Positions 24,995 through 34,301 of a DNA stretch of 64,000 bases are shown here, piece by piece. The first letter of the stretch is position 1; each line of letters starts with the position of its first letter. Position numbers and translations under genes: made by a program. The DNA comes from Lentilactobacillus sp. Marseille-Q4993. Lineage in GTDB: Bacteria > Bacillota > Bacilli > Lactobacillales > Lactobacillaceae. A model generated the notes under the pieces. The model worked only from the letters and a program-made list of their open reading frames with translations, was not told the origin of the DNA and ran no database searches. Where the stretch lies: positions 1-64,000 of the forward strand of contig NZ_CATNVB010000002.1 in assembly GCF_951230165.1 (NCBI RefSeq). Direction: 5' to 3'.

Positions 24995-25511
24995 CATCTA
25001 GTCCTTCCGGTACATCTACAGTCACTTTGCCTGCATCCAGATTTACATCAAGAATAACCGAGTCAATTTTGGGAAGCAGGAGATCTGACTTCCCCTTTCT
25101 TTTAACTACCCAGACATCATTTGCCCCTGGAGCCAATATTTCCTTGATTGTACCAAGAGCCGACCCCTCTTGGTCAACAACAGTTAATCCAATAATTTGA
25201 TGATAGTAATATTCTCCCTCAGCTAAATCTTCGTTTGAGAGTGCAGTTTCGTCTACCATTATTTCTGAAGGTTTTAAAAATTCAATATCGTTAATTGATT
25301 CGTAACCCTTAAAGTGCAATAAAATAAAGCTTTTGTGTTTCCTTACTCCATCAATTTCCAATTTAATCAACTTTTCACTGGTTGGGGTTTTTGCAAAGAT
25401 GACGTTTCCCTTTCTGAACCGTTGTTCTGGAAAGTCGGTGATGGCAATAACTCGAACTTCACCCTTTAGCCCCTGGGTGTTTACAATTTTTCCAATGTTA
25501 AAATAATCCAT
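24984..25511 (-). CDS. rimM: Ribosome maturation factor RimM
   Basis: RimM binds S19 and helps assemble the 30S head. The 175-residue protein starts [20 protein letters not shown] and ends with a PRC-barrel domain containing [24 protein letters not shown] lies 5 bases before the ATG at 25511; an upstream ATG at 25547 falls in the terminator hairpin and is rejected. The gene overlaps trmD by 11 bases. Confidence 0.95.
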   Translation of the reverse strand: MDYFNIGKIVNTQGLKGEVRVIAITDFPEQRFRKGNVIFAKTPTSEKLIKLEIDGVRKHKSFILLHFKGYESINDIEFLKPSEIMVDETALSNEDLAEGEYYYHQIIGLTVVDQEGSALGTIKEILAPGANDVWVVKRKGKSDLLLPKIDSVILDVNLDAGKVTVDVPEGLDDED

Positions 25512-25528
25512 TTGATCCTCCGTATAAA

Positions 25529-25572
25529 CAAAAAAGCTCTTAAACAAAACGTCGGTTTCGAATAAGAACTTT
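25529..25572 (-). terminator. Hairpin terminator / attenuator between khpA and rimM
   Basis: AAAGTTCTTA pairs with TAAGAGCTTT (25563-25572 with 25533-25542, one G-U) and is followed by a T tract on the minus strand. It probably reduces transcription of rimM-trmD relative to rpsP-khpA. Confidence 0.75.
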
Positions 25573-25577
25573 AATAT

Positions 25578-25823
25578 TTAGTCTTCACTGTCGTCAACGA
25601 CTAGCCTAATCTTTTTACCGTCTACTGGAATACTGTAAACAAGGGTCCGAATCGTTTGGATAACGTGCCCGTGCTTACCAATGATTCGACCAACATCATC
25701 CTTACTTAAGTGAAGATGATATTCGTTGAAACGATCAGATTCTTGATGACTGATGGATATTTCATCCTTATCATCGACTAATGGTGTAACAATAGTCTTA
25801 ATTAACTTATCAACGTCGACCAT
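25578..25823 (-). CDS. khpA: KH-domain RNA-binding protein KhpA
   Basis: An 81-residue single KH-domain protein. KhpA binds RNA with its partner KhpB/Jag and influences cell elongation and division in Gram-positive cocci. The GxxG loop is visible in VGRIIGKHGHVIQTIRTLV. It follows rpsP by 14 bases, the conserved order rpsP-khpA-rimM-trmD-rplS of Firmicutes. Confidence 0.93.
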   Translation of the reverse strand: MVDVDKLIKTIVTPLVDDKDEISISHQESDRFNEYHLHLSKDDVGRIIGKHGHVIQTIRTLVYSIPVDGKKIRLVVDDSED

Positions 25824-25837
25824 GTTGAATCACTCGC

Positions 25838-26113
25838 TTACTTTTTTGAGTATTTAGCTTCGTGATACTTCTTCATGATACCTGCATCAGATAACAAGTT
25901 ACGAACAGTATCTGATGGTTGAGCACCGTTATTTAACCAGTTAAGGATTGAATCTTCTTCCAAAGTAACCTTGGCTGGATCAGTTAATGGACTGTAAGTA
26001 CCAACGTTTTCGATGAAGCGACCATCACGAGGGCTACGTGAGTCAGCAACAACAATTCTATAAAATGGACGCTTCTTTGAGCCCATACGCTTTAAGCGAA
26101 TTTTAACAGACAT
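25838..26113 (-). CDS. rpsP: 30S ribosomal protein S16
   Basis: A 91-residue S16 that begins [20 protein letters not shown] and contains [14 protein letters not shown] and GAQPSDTV. S16 supports the folding of 16S rRNA in the 30S body. AGGAGG lies 6 bases before the ATG. The gap to ffh (26114-26222) has an inverted repeat, CTTGAAAT / ATTTCAAG near 26195-26217, but no clear T tract. Confidence 0.97.
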   Translation of the reverse strand: MSVKIRLKRMGSKKRPFYRIVVADSRSPRDGRFIENVGTYSPLTDPAKVTLEEDSILNWLNNGAQPSDTVRNLLSDAGIMKKYHEAKYSKK

Positions 26114-26222
26114 GCATAATTCCTCCTATAATGTTTTAACGTATAATAATATACCAACAATTTCGAACCTTGTAAAGGTTTTTTTCTTTACACCTTGAAA
26201 TTATCGTTATTTCAAGCTTATT

Positions 26223-27668
26223 TTACTTTTTCCGCTTCTTTTTGAGCCGTTTTTTCTTATTTTTATGCATCTTTCGACTCATTTGTTTCATGGCGATTTT
26301 AGATAACTTGCCACCCATGCCACCACCCATACCAGTGGCGTTCATCATATTTTCCATGCCAGACATGTTTCCCTTTGATACCTTGTTCATCATGTCTTTC
26401 ATTTGACCGAACTGTTTAATCATTCGGTTAACTTCTTGGATTGGTCGACCAGAACCACGGGAAATTCGACGTCGTCTTGAGGGATTCAAGACATCAGGAT
26501 TTTCACGTTCTTGTTCAGTCATTGAAAAGACGATTGCCTTTAAATGGTCCAAGTCCTTGGGATCCATCTGAACGTTCTTCAAAGCAGGGTTATTAGCCAT
26601 TCCCGGAATCATTTTCATAATTTCATCAAGTGGCCCCATCTTTTGAACTTGATCAAGTTGGTCTACAAAATCATTAAAATCAAAAGTATTTTCTTTGATT
26701 TTTTCCGACAGTTCCTCAGCCTGTTTTTGATCATAGTCTTGCTGGGTCTTCTCGATAAGGGAAAGCATATCTCCCATTCCAAGAATTCTTGATGCCATTC
26801 GGTCTGGATAGAAAACATCCAAATCAGACATTTTCTCACCTTGACCAACAAACTTGATTGGCTTATCAGTAACGGCTCTAATTGAAAGAGCGGCACCACC
26901 ACGAGTATCACCATCCAACTTAGTAAGAACAACACCGGTGATATCAAGTGTCTTATTAAAGCCATCTGCCGTTGCAACCGCATTTTGACCAGTCATCGAA
27001 TCGACAACCAGCAAAATTTCGTCTGGATTAACAGCTGACTTTATATCGGCAAGTTCCTGCATCAACGTTTCATCAATTTGAAGTCGACCAGCAGTATCAA
27101 TCAGAACATAATCGTTGTGGTTTTCAAGGGCTTGTTCAAGTCCTTTTTTAGCAATGTCGACTGGATCAGCGTCAGTTCCCATTGAGAATACAGGAACGTC
27201 AACTTGCTCTCCCACTCGCTGCAATTGGTCAATGGCAGCTGGCCGATAAATATCGTCAGCAATCAGCAGTGGTCTGGCATTCTGTTCTTTCTTTAATTTC
27301 AATGCAAGTTTCCCGACAGTTGTCGTTTTACCAGCACCTTGAAGTCCAGCCATCATAATGATAGTCGGTATCTTTGGTGACTTGTTCAAAGGCACCTCAG
27401 ACTCACCCATCATTTTGGTAAGTTCTTCATTAACAATCTTGATAATTTGTTGAGACGGATTTAGTCCTTGAAGTACATCCGCCCCCTTGGCTCTGTCAGA
27501 AACTGTCTTAACAAAGTCTCTAACAACTGTAAAGTTAACATCGGCTTCAAGTAAAGCAAGCCTAATTTCACGCATCGTTTCACGAAGGTCGGATTCACTA
27601 ATCTTTCCCTTACCACGAAGCTTACGCATCGCATTTTGAATTCGTTCAGTTAAACCTTCAAAGGCCAT
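26223..27668 (-). CDS. ffh: Signal recognition particle protein Ffh
   Basis: Ffh binds signal sequences of nascent membrane and secreted proteins and docks with FtsY. The 481-residue protein has the N domain, the G domain with GLQGAGKTTTVGKLA near residue 107, DTAGR and TKLDGD, and a methionine-rich M domain from about 330 with the RNA-binding RRRRISRGSG. The tail is rich in Met, Gly and Lys. ylxM ends 13 bases upstream, the usual regulator-like partner. Confidence 0.97.
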   Translation of the reverse strand: MAFEGLTERIQNAMRKLRGKGKISESDLRETMREIRLALLEADVNFTVVRDFVKTVSDRAKGADVLQGLNPSQQIIKIVNEELTKMMGESEVPLNKSPKIPTIIMMAGLQGAGKTTTVGKLALKLKKEQNARPLLIADDIYRPAAIDQLQRVGEQVDVPVFSMGTDADPVDIAKKGLEQALENHNDYVLIDTAGRLQIDETLMQELADIKSAVNPDEILLVVDSMTGQNAVATADGFNKTLDITGVVLTKLDGDTRGGAALSIRAVTDKPIKFVGQGEKMSDLDVFYPDRMASRILGMGDMLSLIEKTQQDYDQKQAEELSEKIKENTFDFNDFVDQLDQVQKMGPLDEIMKMIPGMANNPALKNVQMDPKDLDHLKAIVFSMTEQERENPDVLNPSRRRRISRGSGRPIQEVNRMIKQFGQMKDMMNKVSKGNMSGMENMMNATGMGGGMGGKLSKIAMKQMSRKMHKNKKKRLKKKRKK

Positions 27669-27681
27669 GGTTTCACCACTC

Positions 27682-28020
27682 TCACTCTTCTTCTGTTTCC
27701 AGAGTATTTACTAATTCGGTTAATCGTTTGTCATTTGGATATGTTTTATTAACGTACGACTGAAGCTCATCTAGCTGATCATTTCTAGTCTGGTACGTTG
27801 CATATAGCCTAAGCTTATCTTCGTATCCCTCAAGAATTTTCTCTGATCTTCTGATATTGTCATAAACTGCCTGTCTGCTAACATGGAAGTTCTCAGCAAT
27901 TTCACCAAGAGAAAAGTCATCAGCATAGTACAACTCTAAGTAATTTGCCTGTTTTTTGGTAAGTAAAGGGCCATAAAACTCGAGCAAAGCGTTAATGTAG
28001 TTGGTTTTTTCTAATTCCAT
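27682..28020 (-). CDS. ylxM: YlxM-type SRP-associated HTH protein (UPF0122)
   Basis: A 112-residue helix-turn-helix protein with [20 protein letters not shown]. In streptococci YlxM binds the SRP and stimulates its GTPase; in most Firmicutes it precedes ffh. Here it is first of ylxM-ffh. The end of the gene (EEE-stop) abuts the ffh ribosome binding site. Confidence 0.92.
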   Translation of the reverse strand: MELEKTNYINALLEFYGPLLTKKQANYLELYYADDFSLGEIAENFHVSRQAVYDNIRRSEKILEGYEDKLRLYATYQTRNDQLDELQSYVNKTYPNDKRLTELVNTLETEEE

Positions 28021-28052
28021 CGTACTATCTCCAGTCTATCCATCCGCTAATA

Positions 28053-28081
28053 ACACTACCGACTTTTCATCAGTTAGTCAA
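28053..28081 (-). promoter_or_regulatory. Candidate promoter of ylxM-ffh
   Basis: On the minus strand TTGACT (28076-28081) is 17 bp from a weak -10 TAGTGT (28053-28058). It lies just after the ftsY terminator, which supports a new transcript here. Confidence 0.45.
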
Positions 28082-28094
28082 CATAATTCCACAA

Positions 28095-28122
28095 CGAAAA
28101 AAGCTGGATCAGCACCCAGCTT
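28095..28122 (-). terminator. Terminator of smc-ftsY
   Basis: AAGCTGG (28116-28122 on the minus strand) pairs with CCAGCTT (28101-28107) and TTTTTT follows. The first bases of the stem overlap the ftsY stop. Confidence 0.85.
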
Positions 28123-29662
28123 ATTCCTTAAATAGCCCCTTGAATAGGCCATAGACAAATTCGTTTGGATCGAACTTCTCAAGGTCGGTAACCTTTTCAC
28201 CTAGTCCTACCAACTTGACCGGTAAATGAAGTTCATTTCTGATAGCTAACACGATTCCACCCTTAGCAGTACCATCAAGCTTGGTTAACACAATTCCCGT
28301 AACATCTGTCGTTTCTTTGAATGTTTTTGCTTGGGTCATTGCATTCTGTCCAGTAGTTGCATCAAGGACTAGAAGCACCTCATGTGGAGCATCAGGAATT
28401 TCCCGAGTCAAAACCTTCTTCATCTTAGATAACTCATTCATTAGGTTGACTTTGTTTTGAAGTCTCCCCGCAGTATCGACCATCAAAATGTCGTACGACT
28501 CTTCTTTAGCTTTTTTAACACCATCAAAAACAACCGCTGCTGGGTCAGCACCTTCATGAGTCTTAACGATATCGACCCCATCTCGTTCTGCCCAAACATT
28601 TAATTGTTCAATGGCTCCAGCTCTAAACGTATCAGCAGCAACTAAAAGGACTTTTTTACCTTCATCCTTTAGCTTTTTGGCCATCTTACCAATCGTAGTT
28701 GTTTTACCAACCCCATTGACTCCAACAAACAGATAGACCGTTGGTCCTTCAGAAGCGACAGCAATTGAGTTGTCTTCGCCACTACCCTCACTGTCGTACA
28801 ACTCAATCATTTTCTGAACAATGACATTTTGGACATCACGCTGTTTTTTAGCATTTTGCAGTTTTACTTCATCTCTCAGCTCATCAATCAATCTCATTGC
28901 CGTTTCAAACCCGACATCGGATTCAATCAACATGTCTTCAAGATTCTCAAAGAACTCTTCATCAACACTTCTAAAGTTTGCAAACAACGCATTAAGTTTC
29001 TCGCCAAAAGTTGAACGTGATTTTTCCAACCCGTGTTCATACTTGGTTTCAGAACCTTGATCAGTCTTGGATTCCAAATCTGCCGATTCTTCTTGGCTAT
29101 CGGTAACAGGTTCTTCTGAAGAAACTGGTTGTTCAACTGGCTGATTAGTTACAGGCCTTGAGTCTGATTCTTGATTACTCTTATCGGAGTCAGTTTCATC
29201 AGCTGGTAGCTGCTTATCTGCTAACTGTGATTCAGATGATTCATCATCCTCATTTGATTCGACTGAAGTCTGATTATTTGTTTTCTCATCAGCCTGATCT
29301 GATTGCTCACTAACTATACTGTCAGTGCCTTCAGATGAGGTGTTCCCTTCATCAATTACTTGATCAGTATCATGATTGTCGCTGACCAATTCATCAGATT
29401 TCGTTTCTGATTCATTGTCTTCAAATGATTCATTATGCTCAGTCTGAATATCAGCCGTGGTTTCAGACTTTTGACTGTCATCAGTCAATTCATCATCCGG
29501 CTGATGAACTTCTTCGTTGCTAGCTGGATTTGGCTCTTCATGCGCTAGTTCAGAGTCATTTTCCTGCTGGGCTGCTTTATCAACCTCTGGTTCATCCTTT
29601 TTTTCTTCGGGTTTTGGTTCAGTTTTTTTGTTTTTCCGTTTAAAAATGTCAAATAAGCCCAT
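28121..29662 (-). CDS. ftsY: SRP receptor FtsY with a long acidic N-terminus
   Basis: FtsY receives SRP-ribosome complexes at the membrane. The C-terminal 300 residues are the NG domain: LLIESDVGFETA-like start (MLIESDVGFETAMRL), GVNGVGKTTTIGKMA, DTAGRLQNK and TKLDGTAKGG. The first part (about residues 12-205) is a low-complexity region dominated by Glu, Asp, Ser, Gln and Thr, after a basic start MGLFDIFKRKNKK. At 513 residues it is much longer than the roughly 330 of Bacillus FtsY. Long acidic A domains occur in other bacteria and in some lactobacilli, and help membrane association. It starts directly after the smc stop. Confidence 0.95.
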   Translation of the reverse strand: MGLFDIFKRKNKKTEPKPEEKKDEPEVDKAAQQENDSELAHEEPNPASNEEVHQPDDELTDDSQKSETTADIQTEHNESFEDNESETKSDELVSDNHDTDQVIDEGNTSSEGTDSIVSEQSDQADEKTNNQTSVESNEDDESSESQLADKQLPADETDSDKSNQESDSRPVTNQPVEQPVSSEEPVTDSQEESADLESKTDQGSETKYEHGLEKSRSTFGEKLNALFANFRSVDEEFFENLEDMLIESDVGFETAMRLIDELRDEVKLQNAKKQRDVQNVIVQKMIELYDSEGSGEDNSIAVASEGPTVYLFVGVNGVGKTTTIGKMAKKLKDEGKKVLLVAADTFRAGAIEQLNVWAERDGVDIVKTHEGADPAAVVFDGVKKAKEESYDILMVDTAGRLQNKVNLMNELSKMKKVLTREIPDAPHEVLLVLDATTGQNAMTQAKTFKETTDVTGIVLTKLDGTAKGGIVLAIRNELHLPVKLVGLGEKVTDLEKFDPNEFVYGLFKGLFKE

Positions 29663-32600
29663 TTAGTTCACCTCTTGCTTCAAATTATCTAAGTTTACGG
29701 TTACCACTTTAGACACTCCAGATTCTTGCATCGTAATTCCGTATAGTTGGTCAGCGTAAATCATCGTTTCCTTACGGTGGGTAATAACAATAAATTGGGT
29801 GCCATTACCGAACTGCTTTAAGTAGTTGGCAAATCGGTCAGCATTAAATGGATCCAGCGCAGCCTCAGCTTCATCAAGAATACAGAAAGGAACAGGTCTG
29901 ACCTTGATAATTGAGAACAGCAAGGTAATTGCCGTTAATGCTTTCTCACCACCCGATAATAGGCTTAAGTTTCTGTAATTCTTTCCAGGTGGCTTAACCA
30001 TAATTTCAATTCCAGTATTTAGCAAATCATCTGGATCTACCAAGACTAGCTTAGCTTCACCACCGCCAAACATGTCCACAAAAACTTTTGAGAATGTCTT
30101 TGCCACTTCATCAAACGTCTCTTTAAATTTCGTCGAAATAGTCCGTTCCATTTGATTCATTGTTCGAATCAACTTATTTTTAGCTGAAACTAAATCATCT
30201 TTTTGACCGTTTAAAAATTCAAATCGATGAGAAACTTCTTCAAACTCAGCAATCGCACCAATGTTTACTGGACCGATTTCATCAATTCCTCGTTGGAGCA
30301 TTCTGATTCGGCGCCGAATTTCATCCAGGTCATCAGATCCATCTCCAACCGAAATTTCGCTCGCGGTGAGACCGTAGTTTTCAGACAATTCAAGTAAGTT
30401 AGATTGGATATGATTATCAATAGCTGACAACCGTTTTTGGGCGTCCGCTTTTTCACTAGTTGCACTATTCAAATTGATTTGATCAGTGGAAATTTGTTCA
30501 CTAAGCTCATCATTATCTCGAGCTAATCGTTGGAGTTCTTGTCTATTGGTACCCAATGTGTCATGAAGTGTGTTAAACGTTGTTTGTTGTTCCTTAATTT
30601 GACTTTCAATAGCGGCAGCACTTTTGGTTGAACTTAGCTCATTTTGAAGTTGCTTGTGCTTGGTATTGATTTCGTCTTTTTCACGACTGATGGTTTCATT
30701 GGTCATCTTCAATTCATTAAGTTCTGATTGAAGTTGTTTTATTTGTTGGCGATTTACGGCTTGCTGCTCGTTTAACTTTTGCTTCTGTTCGGTCAAGCCC
30801 GACTGTTTCTCACGAGCAACAGATAAATCCTTTTGTAATTGCTGTGACTCAGATTCAATTGACTTAATTTGATCAGCAATCTTGGTTAATTGTAAATTGA
30901 TAGCATCCTCATCAACGCCACCATTATCCTTAATCTCATTGTTCAATGCCAATTTTAGCGTTTCAATCTGGCGTGAACGCTGATCTAATTCTGTTTGCTT
31001 TCGATCACACTCAGACTTAACTATTTGCCACTGTTGCGCAAACTGGTTTTTCTTTGACATAATCTCAGCCGTTAACTGACCAGCCTTCTCTAACTTATCT
31101 TTTAAAAGAGTTAGTTCATTTTCACGTAGTTTAAGCTTCTTTTGCATCTCATCATAATTTGCATTCAAAGATTCTAACTCGCTTTGTTGAATCAAGACAC
31201 TCTGACTACTCTTTTTGTTGGCTCCACCCGTAAGAGAACCGCCAGGATTAACGATTTGCCCATCAAGAGTCACAACTCGATTACGGTGACCAATTACCTT
31301 TGAAATAGCAATTGCGGCTTTTAGTTCACTTGCAACAAAGGTCGTTCCCAATAAAAAGTACCTGATGTTAGTAAACTGCTCAGGCATCTCCACCAAGTCA
31401 GCTGCAACGCCTACAAACCCATCAACACCCTGCGCATTACTCAGTAAAGCCGATGAAATCCTTCTTGGTTTTATGGTATCAACTGGAAGTAGGGTAACTC
31501 GGCCAAGTCTATTTGTAGTCAGATACCTAATCGACTCTGAGGCTGTTTGATTATTAGCAACGATCACATTTTGTGACTGACCTGAAAGGGCGGTGTCAAT
31601 GGCTTTCACGTATTGTTTATCAATTTCCAAGAAGTCTGAAACGGGACCGTAAATTCCAGAAAACTTGTCCTTGTTTCTAAGCAAATTTGCAACCCCATAG
31701 TAAAACCCTTGATATGTAGAATGGAGACTTGCTAATGAGTTCTTCTTGGCCTTCGCTTCCTCGGCAATCTTCAATGCAGCAAGCCAGCTTGAATTTGCGT
31801 CATTTACAGCTTGAGTCAGGCGAGCCTGAGTCTGTTGGGCATCAGTCAAATCTGATTGAATTTGATTAGCTTTGATTTTTAATTCTGATAGTTGATTGGA
31901 ACCAGTTGCTAACTCCGCTGTTTTCGACTCTAGTTCTGCTTCTAATTTGGAAATTTGGCTTTTTTTCTCCTTGAGCCGTTCATCAAGTTGCTGATTATCA
32001 TGCTCACGCAAACTGATTTCATTCTTTAGCCTAGTTTGCTCCTGAAGAAGATCAACGTATTTCTCTCTAGCAGCTTGAATTTGAGATTCAATTTTCACTG
32101 AATCATATCTTGACATGTCATGATCAATTGTCGTTAGTTGTTCCTGAAGCTTATGTTGCTCATCAGTTAATTGCTTTAGATGATTGTTAATCTTTTGTTT
32201 CTTTTCATCATTATCTTCAAGATTGATTTCTAATTGTTTTAATTGGTCAACGTGACGCTGGAGTTCAGTCTGCTTGTATGCAAGTTGCTGACTGCTCAAC
32301 TGTTGTTGACTCTTTAATGACTCGATTTGTTGAGAAAGTGTAAGCAGATCATCCTGCTGTTGGTCTATCTTTTTTTGAAGATTCGATTCCTCAGTTTTTT
32401 GTTCGTTCCTATGATTAGTAAGCTCACTGACGGATTTAGTCATTTTTGAAACTAATGCTGACTTTTCATCAAGTTCACTCCGAGTCTTTGACTTATCAAC
32501 ACGTAATTGATTAGTTTCAACGATTAAAGAGGACTTTTCTAAACCATCAAGTTGCTTCTTTTGATCAAGATAGTCCTTCGCAATGCTGCTTTGTTCTTCA

Positions 32601-33214
32601 AGTGGTTGCAAGCGACCTTGAAGCTCTTGAATTATGTCTTCTACTCGGTCAAGGTTATCATTTGTTTTGGCTAATTCTTTATTAGCGGTATCCTTTTGCT
32701 GCTTATATTTGTATACTCCAGCAACGTTTTCAATAATTGACCGTCGTTCTTCAGGCTTGCTGTTGAAAATTGCTTCAACGTTACCCTGAGAAATAATTGA
32801 CAACGAGCCTTGGCCGATTCCGGTATCCATAAAAAGGTCAACAATATCCTTCAGCCTACACTCTTTCTCATTGATCATGTACGTACTGTCGCCATCACGA
32901 AAAAGCTTTCTAGTAATTTTTAATTCTGAGAAAGCTGAGTTAATATAATGGTCTGAATTATCGAGAATCAAACTAACAGCCGCCATACCCTGAGATTTCC
33001 GATTGCTTGATCCAGAAAAAATCACATCCGGCATTTTGGAACCCCGGAGGCTCTTTGCTGACTGTTCACCTAAGACCCAACGAATGGATTCAGCTATGTT
33101 GCTTTTTCCACTACCGTTTGGCCCGACGATCCCCGTCATCCCATTTGGAAAATCTATTCGCGTTTTTTCTGCGAAGGATTTAAATCCAACGATTTCAATG
33201 GATTTTAACTGCAC
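29663..33214 (-). CDS. smc: Chromosome segregation / condensation ATPase SMC
   Basis: SMC dimers with ScpA and ScpB organise the chromosome and drive arm alignment from the origin. The 1183-residue protein has Walker A IVGPNGSGKSNIAESIRW at the start, coiled coil from about 165 to 490, a hinge around 505-640 (IYGPVSDFLEID, NPGGSLTGGANKK), a second coiled coil, and the C-terminal head with LLSGGEKALTAI and FCILDEAEAALDPFN. The order rnc-smc-ftsY matches Bacillus. Confidence 0.97.
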   Translation of the reverse strand: MQLKSIEIVGFKSFAEKTRIDFPNGMTGIVGPNGSGKSNIAESIRWVLGEQSAKSLRGSKMPDVIFSGSSNRKSQGMAAVSLILDNSDHYINSAFSELKITRKLFRDGDSTYMINEKECRLKDIVDLFMDTGIGQGSLSIISQGNVEAIFNSKPEERRSIIENVAGVYKYKQQKDTANKELAKTNDNLDRVEDIIQELQGRLQPLEEQSSIAKDYLDQKKQLDGLEKSSLIVETNQLRVDKSKTRSELDEKSALVSKMTKSVSELTNHRNEQKTEESNLQKKIDQQQDDLLTLSQQIESLKSQQQLSSQQLAYKQTELQRHVDQLKQLEINLEDNDEKKQKINNHLKQLTDEQHKLQEQLTTIDHDMSRYDSVKIESQIQAAREKYVDLLQEQTRLKNEISLREHDNQQLDERLKEKKSQISKLEAELESKTAELATGSNQLSELKIKANQIQSDLTDAQQTQARLTQAVNDANSSWLAALKIAEEAKAKKNSLASLHSTYQGFYYGVANLLRNKDKFSGIYGPVSDFLEIDKQYVKAIDTALSGQSQNVIVANNQTASESIRYLTTNRLGRVTLLPVDTIKPRRISSALLSNAQGVDGFVGVAADLVEMPEQFTNIRYFLLGTTFVASELKAAIAISKVIGHRNRVVTLDGQIVNPGGSLTGGANKKSSQSVLIQQSELESLNANYDEMQKKLKLRENELTLLKDKLEKAGQLTAEIMSKKNQFAQQWQIVKSECDRKQTELDQRSRQIETLKLALNNEIKDNGGVDEDAINLQLTKIADQIKSIESESQQLQKDLSVAREKQSGLTEQKQKLNEQQAVNRQQIKQLQSELNELKMTNETISREKDEINTKHKQLQNELSSTKSAAAIESQIKEQQTTFNTLHDTLGTNRQELQRLARDNDELSEQISTDQINLNSATSEKADAQKRLSAIDNHIQSNLLELSENYGLTASEISVGDGSDDLDEIRRRIRMLQRGIDEIGPVNIGAIAEFEEVSHRFEFLNGQKDDLVSAKNKLIRTMNQMERTISTKFKETFDEVAKTFSKVFVDMFGGGEAKLVLVDPDDLLNTGIEIMVKPPGKNYRNLSLLSGGEKALTAITLLFSIIKVRPVPFCILDEAEAALDPFNADRFANYLKQFGNGTQFIVITHRKETMIYADQLYGITMQESGVSKVVTVNLDNLKQEVN

Positions 33215-33230
33215 CTTAGTGTCCCCAATT

Positions 33231-33944
33231 CTATAAAAGATTCATGTTATGATCTGAAAAATGCGTTAATGCCTGTTGAGCGGCTTTTTGTTCTGCTTCT
33301 TTCTTTGAATGGCCTTCCCCAATACCAAACTCTTTTTTATCTACGTAAACAGCAACCTTAAAAATCCGGTCATTATCTGGTCCGTATTCATCAACTAATT
33401 CGTAGTCGATTGATACAGGACCATCTTCCTGAGCAATTTCTTGAAGTTCTGTTTTGTGATCAAAGAAGTCATCAAACATGCCAGTGTCAAGCTTAGGAAA
33501 AATCACTTGATGACAAAACTGTTCAACCGCTTGCTTACCTTGATCAAGGTAGAGAGCCCCAACGAATGATTCAAAAATATCACAGAGAAGGGAATCACGG
33601 TTACGAGCATTTGCCCGCTCCTCCCCTTTTCCAAGCCGAATGTACTCATTAAAGTGACATCCCCTGGCAAAAGTACTAAAACTTTTTTCGTTGACCATTG
33701 CAGCTCTGAGTCGTGTAAGACGTCCCTGGGGAAGCTTTGGGTATCGTTTATAAATGTACTCTGAAACTATCAACTGTAAAACAGCATCACCAAGGAATTC
33801 AATTCGTTCATAAAACTTTAAATTTTGGTCGCGGTGCTCATTTACGTATGATGCCTGAGTAAACGCTTCGTCTAATAAATCCACGTTTTCAAAAGTAATG
33901 TCAAAATCCTTCTTCAACATTTCAGGTAAACCTTGTATCATCAA
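33231..33944 (-). CDS. rnc: Ribonuclease III
   Basis: RNase III cuts double-stranded RNA in rRNA precursors and many mRNAs. The 237-residue protein has the catalytic signature ERIEFLGDAVLQLIVSEY near residue 45, SLLCDIFESFVGALYLDQG with the second acidic pair, and a C-terminal dsRNA-binding domain ending GIGEGHSKKEAEQKAAQQAL. GGAGG precedes a double start (ATG ATA). A terminator separates it from acpP upstream. Confidence 0.96.
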   Translation of the reverse strand: MMIQGLPEMLKKDFDITFENVDLLDEAFTQASYVNEHRDQNLKFYERIEFLGDAVLQLIVSEYIYKRYPKLPQGRLTRLRAAMVNEKSFSTFARGCHFNEYIRLGKGEERANARNRDSLLCDIFESFVGALYLDQGKQAVEQFCHQVIFPKLDTGMFDDFFDHKTELQEIAQEDGPVSIDYELVDEYGPDNDRIFKVAVYVDKKEFGIGEGHSKKEAEQKAAQQALTHFSDHNMNLL

Positions 33945-33964
33945 TTTCCTCCAAATTATTGTTC

Positions 33965-33999
33965 AACAAAAAATTGAGGTTGTAAATTTCAACCTCAAT
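33965..33999 (-). terminator. Terminator of plsX-acpP
   Basis: A perfect 10-bp stem ATTGAGGTTG / CAACCTCAAT with a 7-base loop is followed by TTTTTTG on the minus strand, 9 bases after the acpP stop. Confidence 0.9.
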
Positions 34000-34007
34000 C
34001 GTCCAAG

Positions 34008-34253
34008 TTACGAATTTTGTTGGCTCATAACGAAGTCAACAGCTTCGTTGATTGTATTGAGTTTCTCAGCATCTTCATCACTGATTTCTGCGTTAAACAC
34101 ATCCTCGAGATCGAGTACGAATTCAACAAAATCAATTGAATCTGCATCTAAGTCATTTCTAAAGTTCAAATCACCGGTGATTTTGGCCCGGTCGATACTA
34201 AACTGATCTGCAACCATATCAGCAATTTTGTTAAATGCTTCGTCTTTTGTCAT
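34008..34253 (-). CDS. acpP: Acyl carrier protein
   Basis: An 81-residue acidic carrier protein. The phosphopantetheine-bearing Ser lies in DLDADSIDFVEFVLDLEDVF. The usual motif is DSLD, here DSID, a conservative change. It carries acyl chains for fatty-acid synthesis and supplies acyl groups to PlsX. It follows plsX by about 50 bases and ends at a strong terminator. Lactobacilli often have a second copy in the fab cluster; that cannot be checked here. Confidence 0.93.
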   Translation of the reverse strand: MTKDEAFNKIADMVADQFSIDRAKITGDLNFRNDLDADSIDFVEFVLDLEDVFNAEISDEDAEKLNTINEAVDFVMSQQNS

Positions 34254-34301
34254 TTTTAATTAACACCCATATATCCTAGAATTTAAATCTATTATAGCAA
34301 A

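Noticed and set aside
30500-32700. Gln/Leu-rich repetitive sequence in smc
   Set aside because: This is the expected coiled coil of SMC, not a DNA repeat array.
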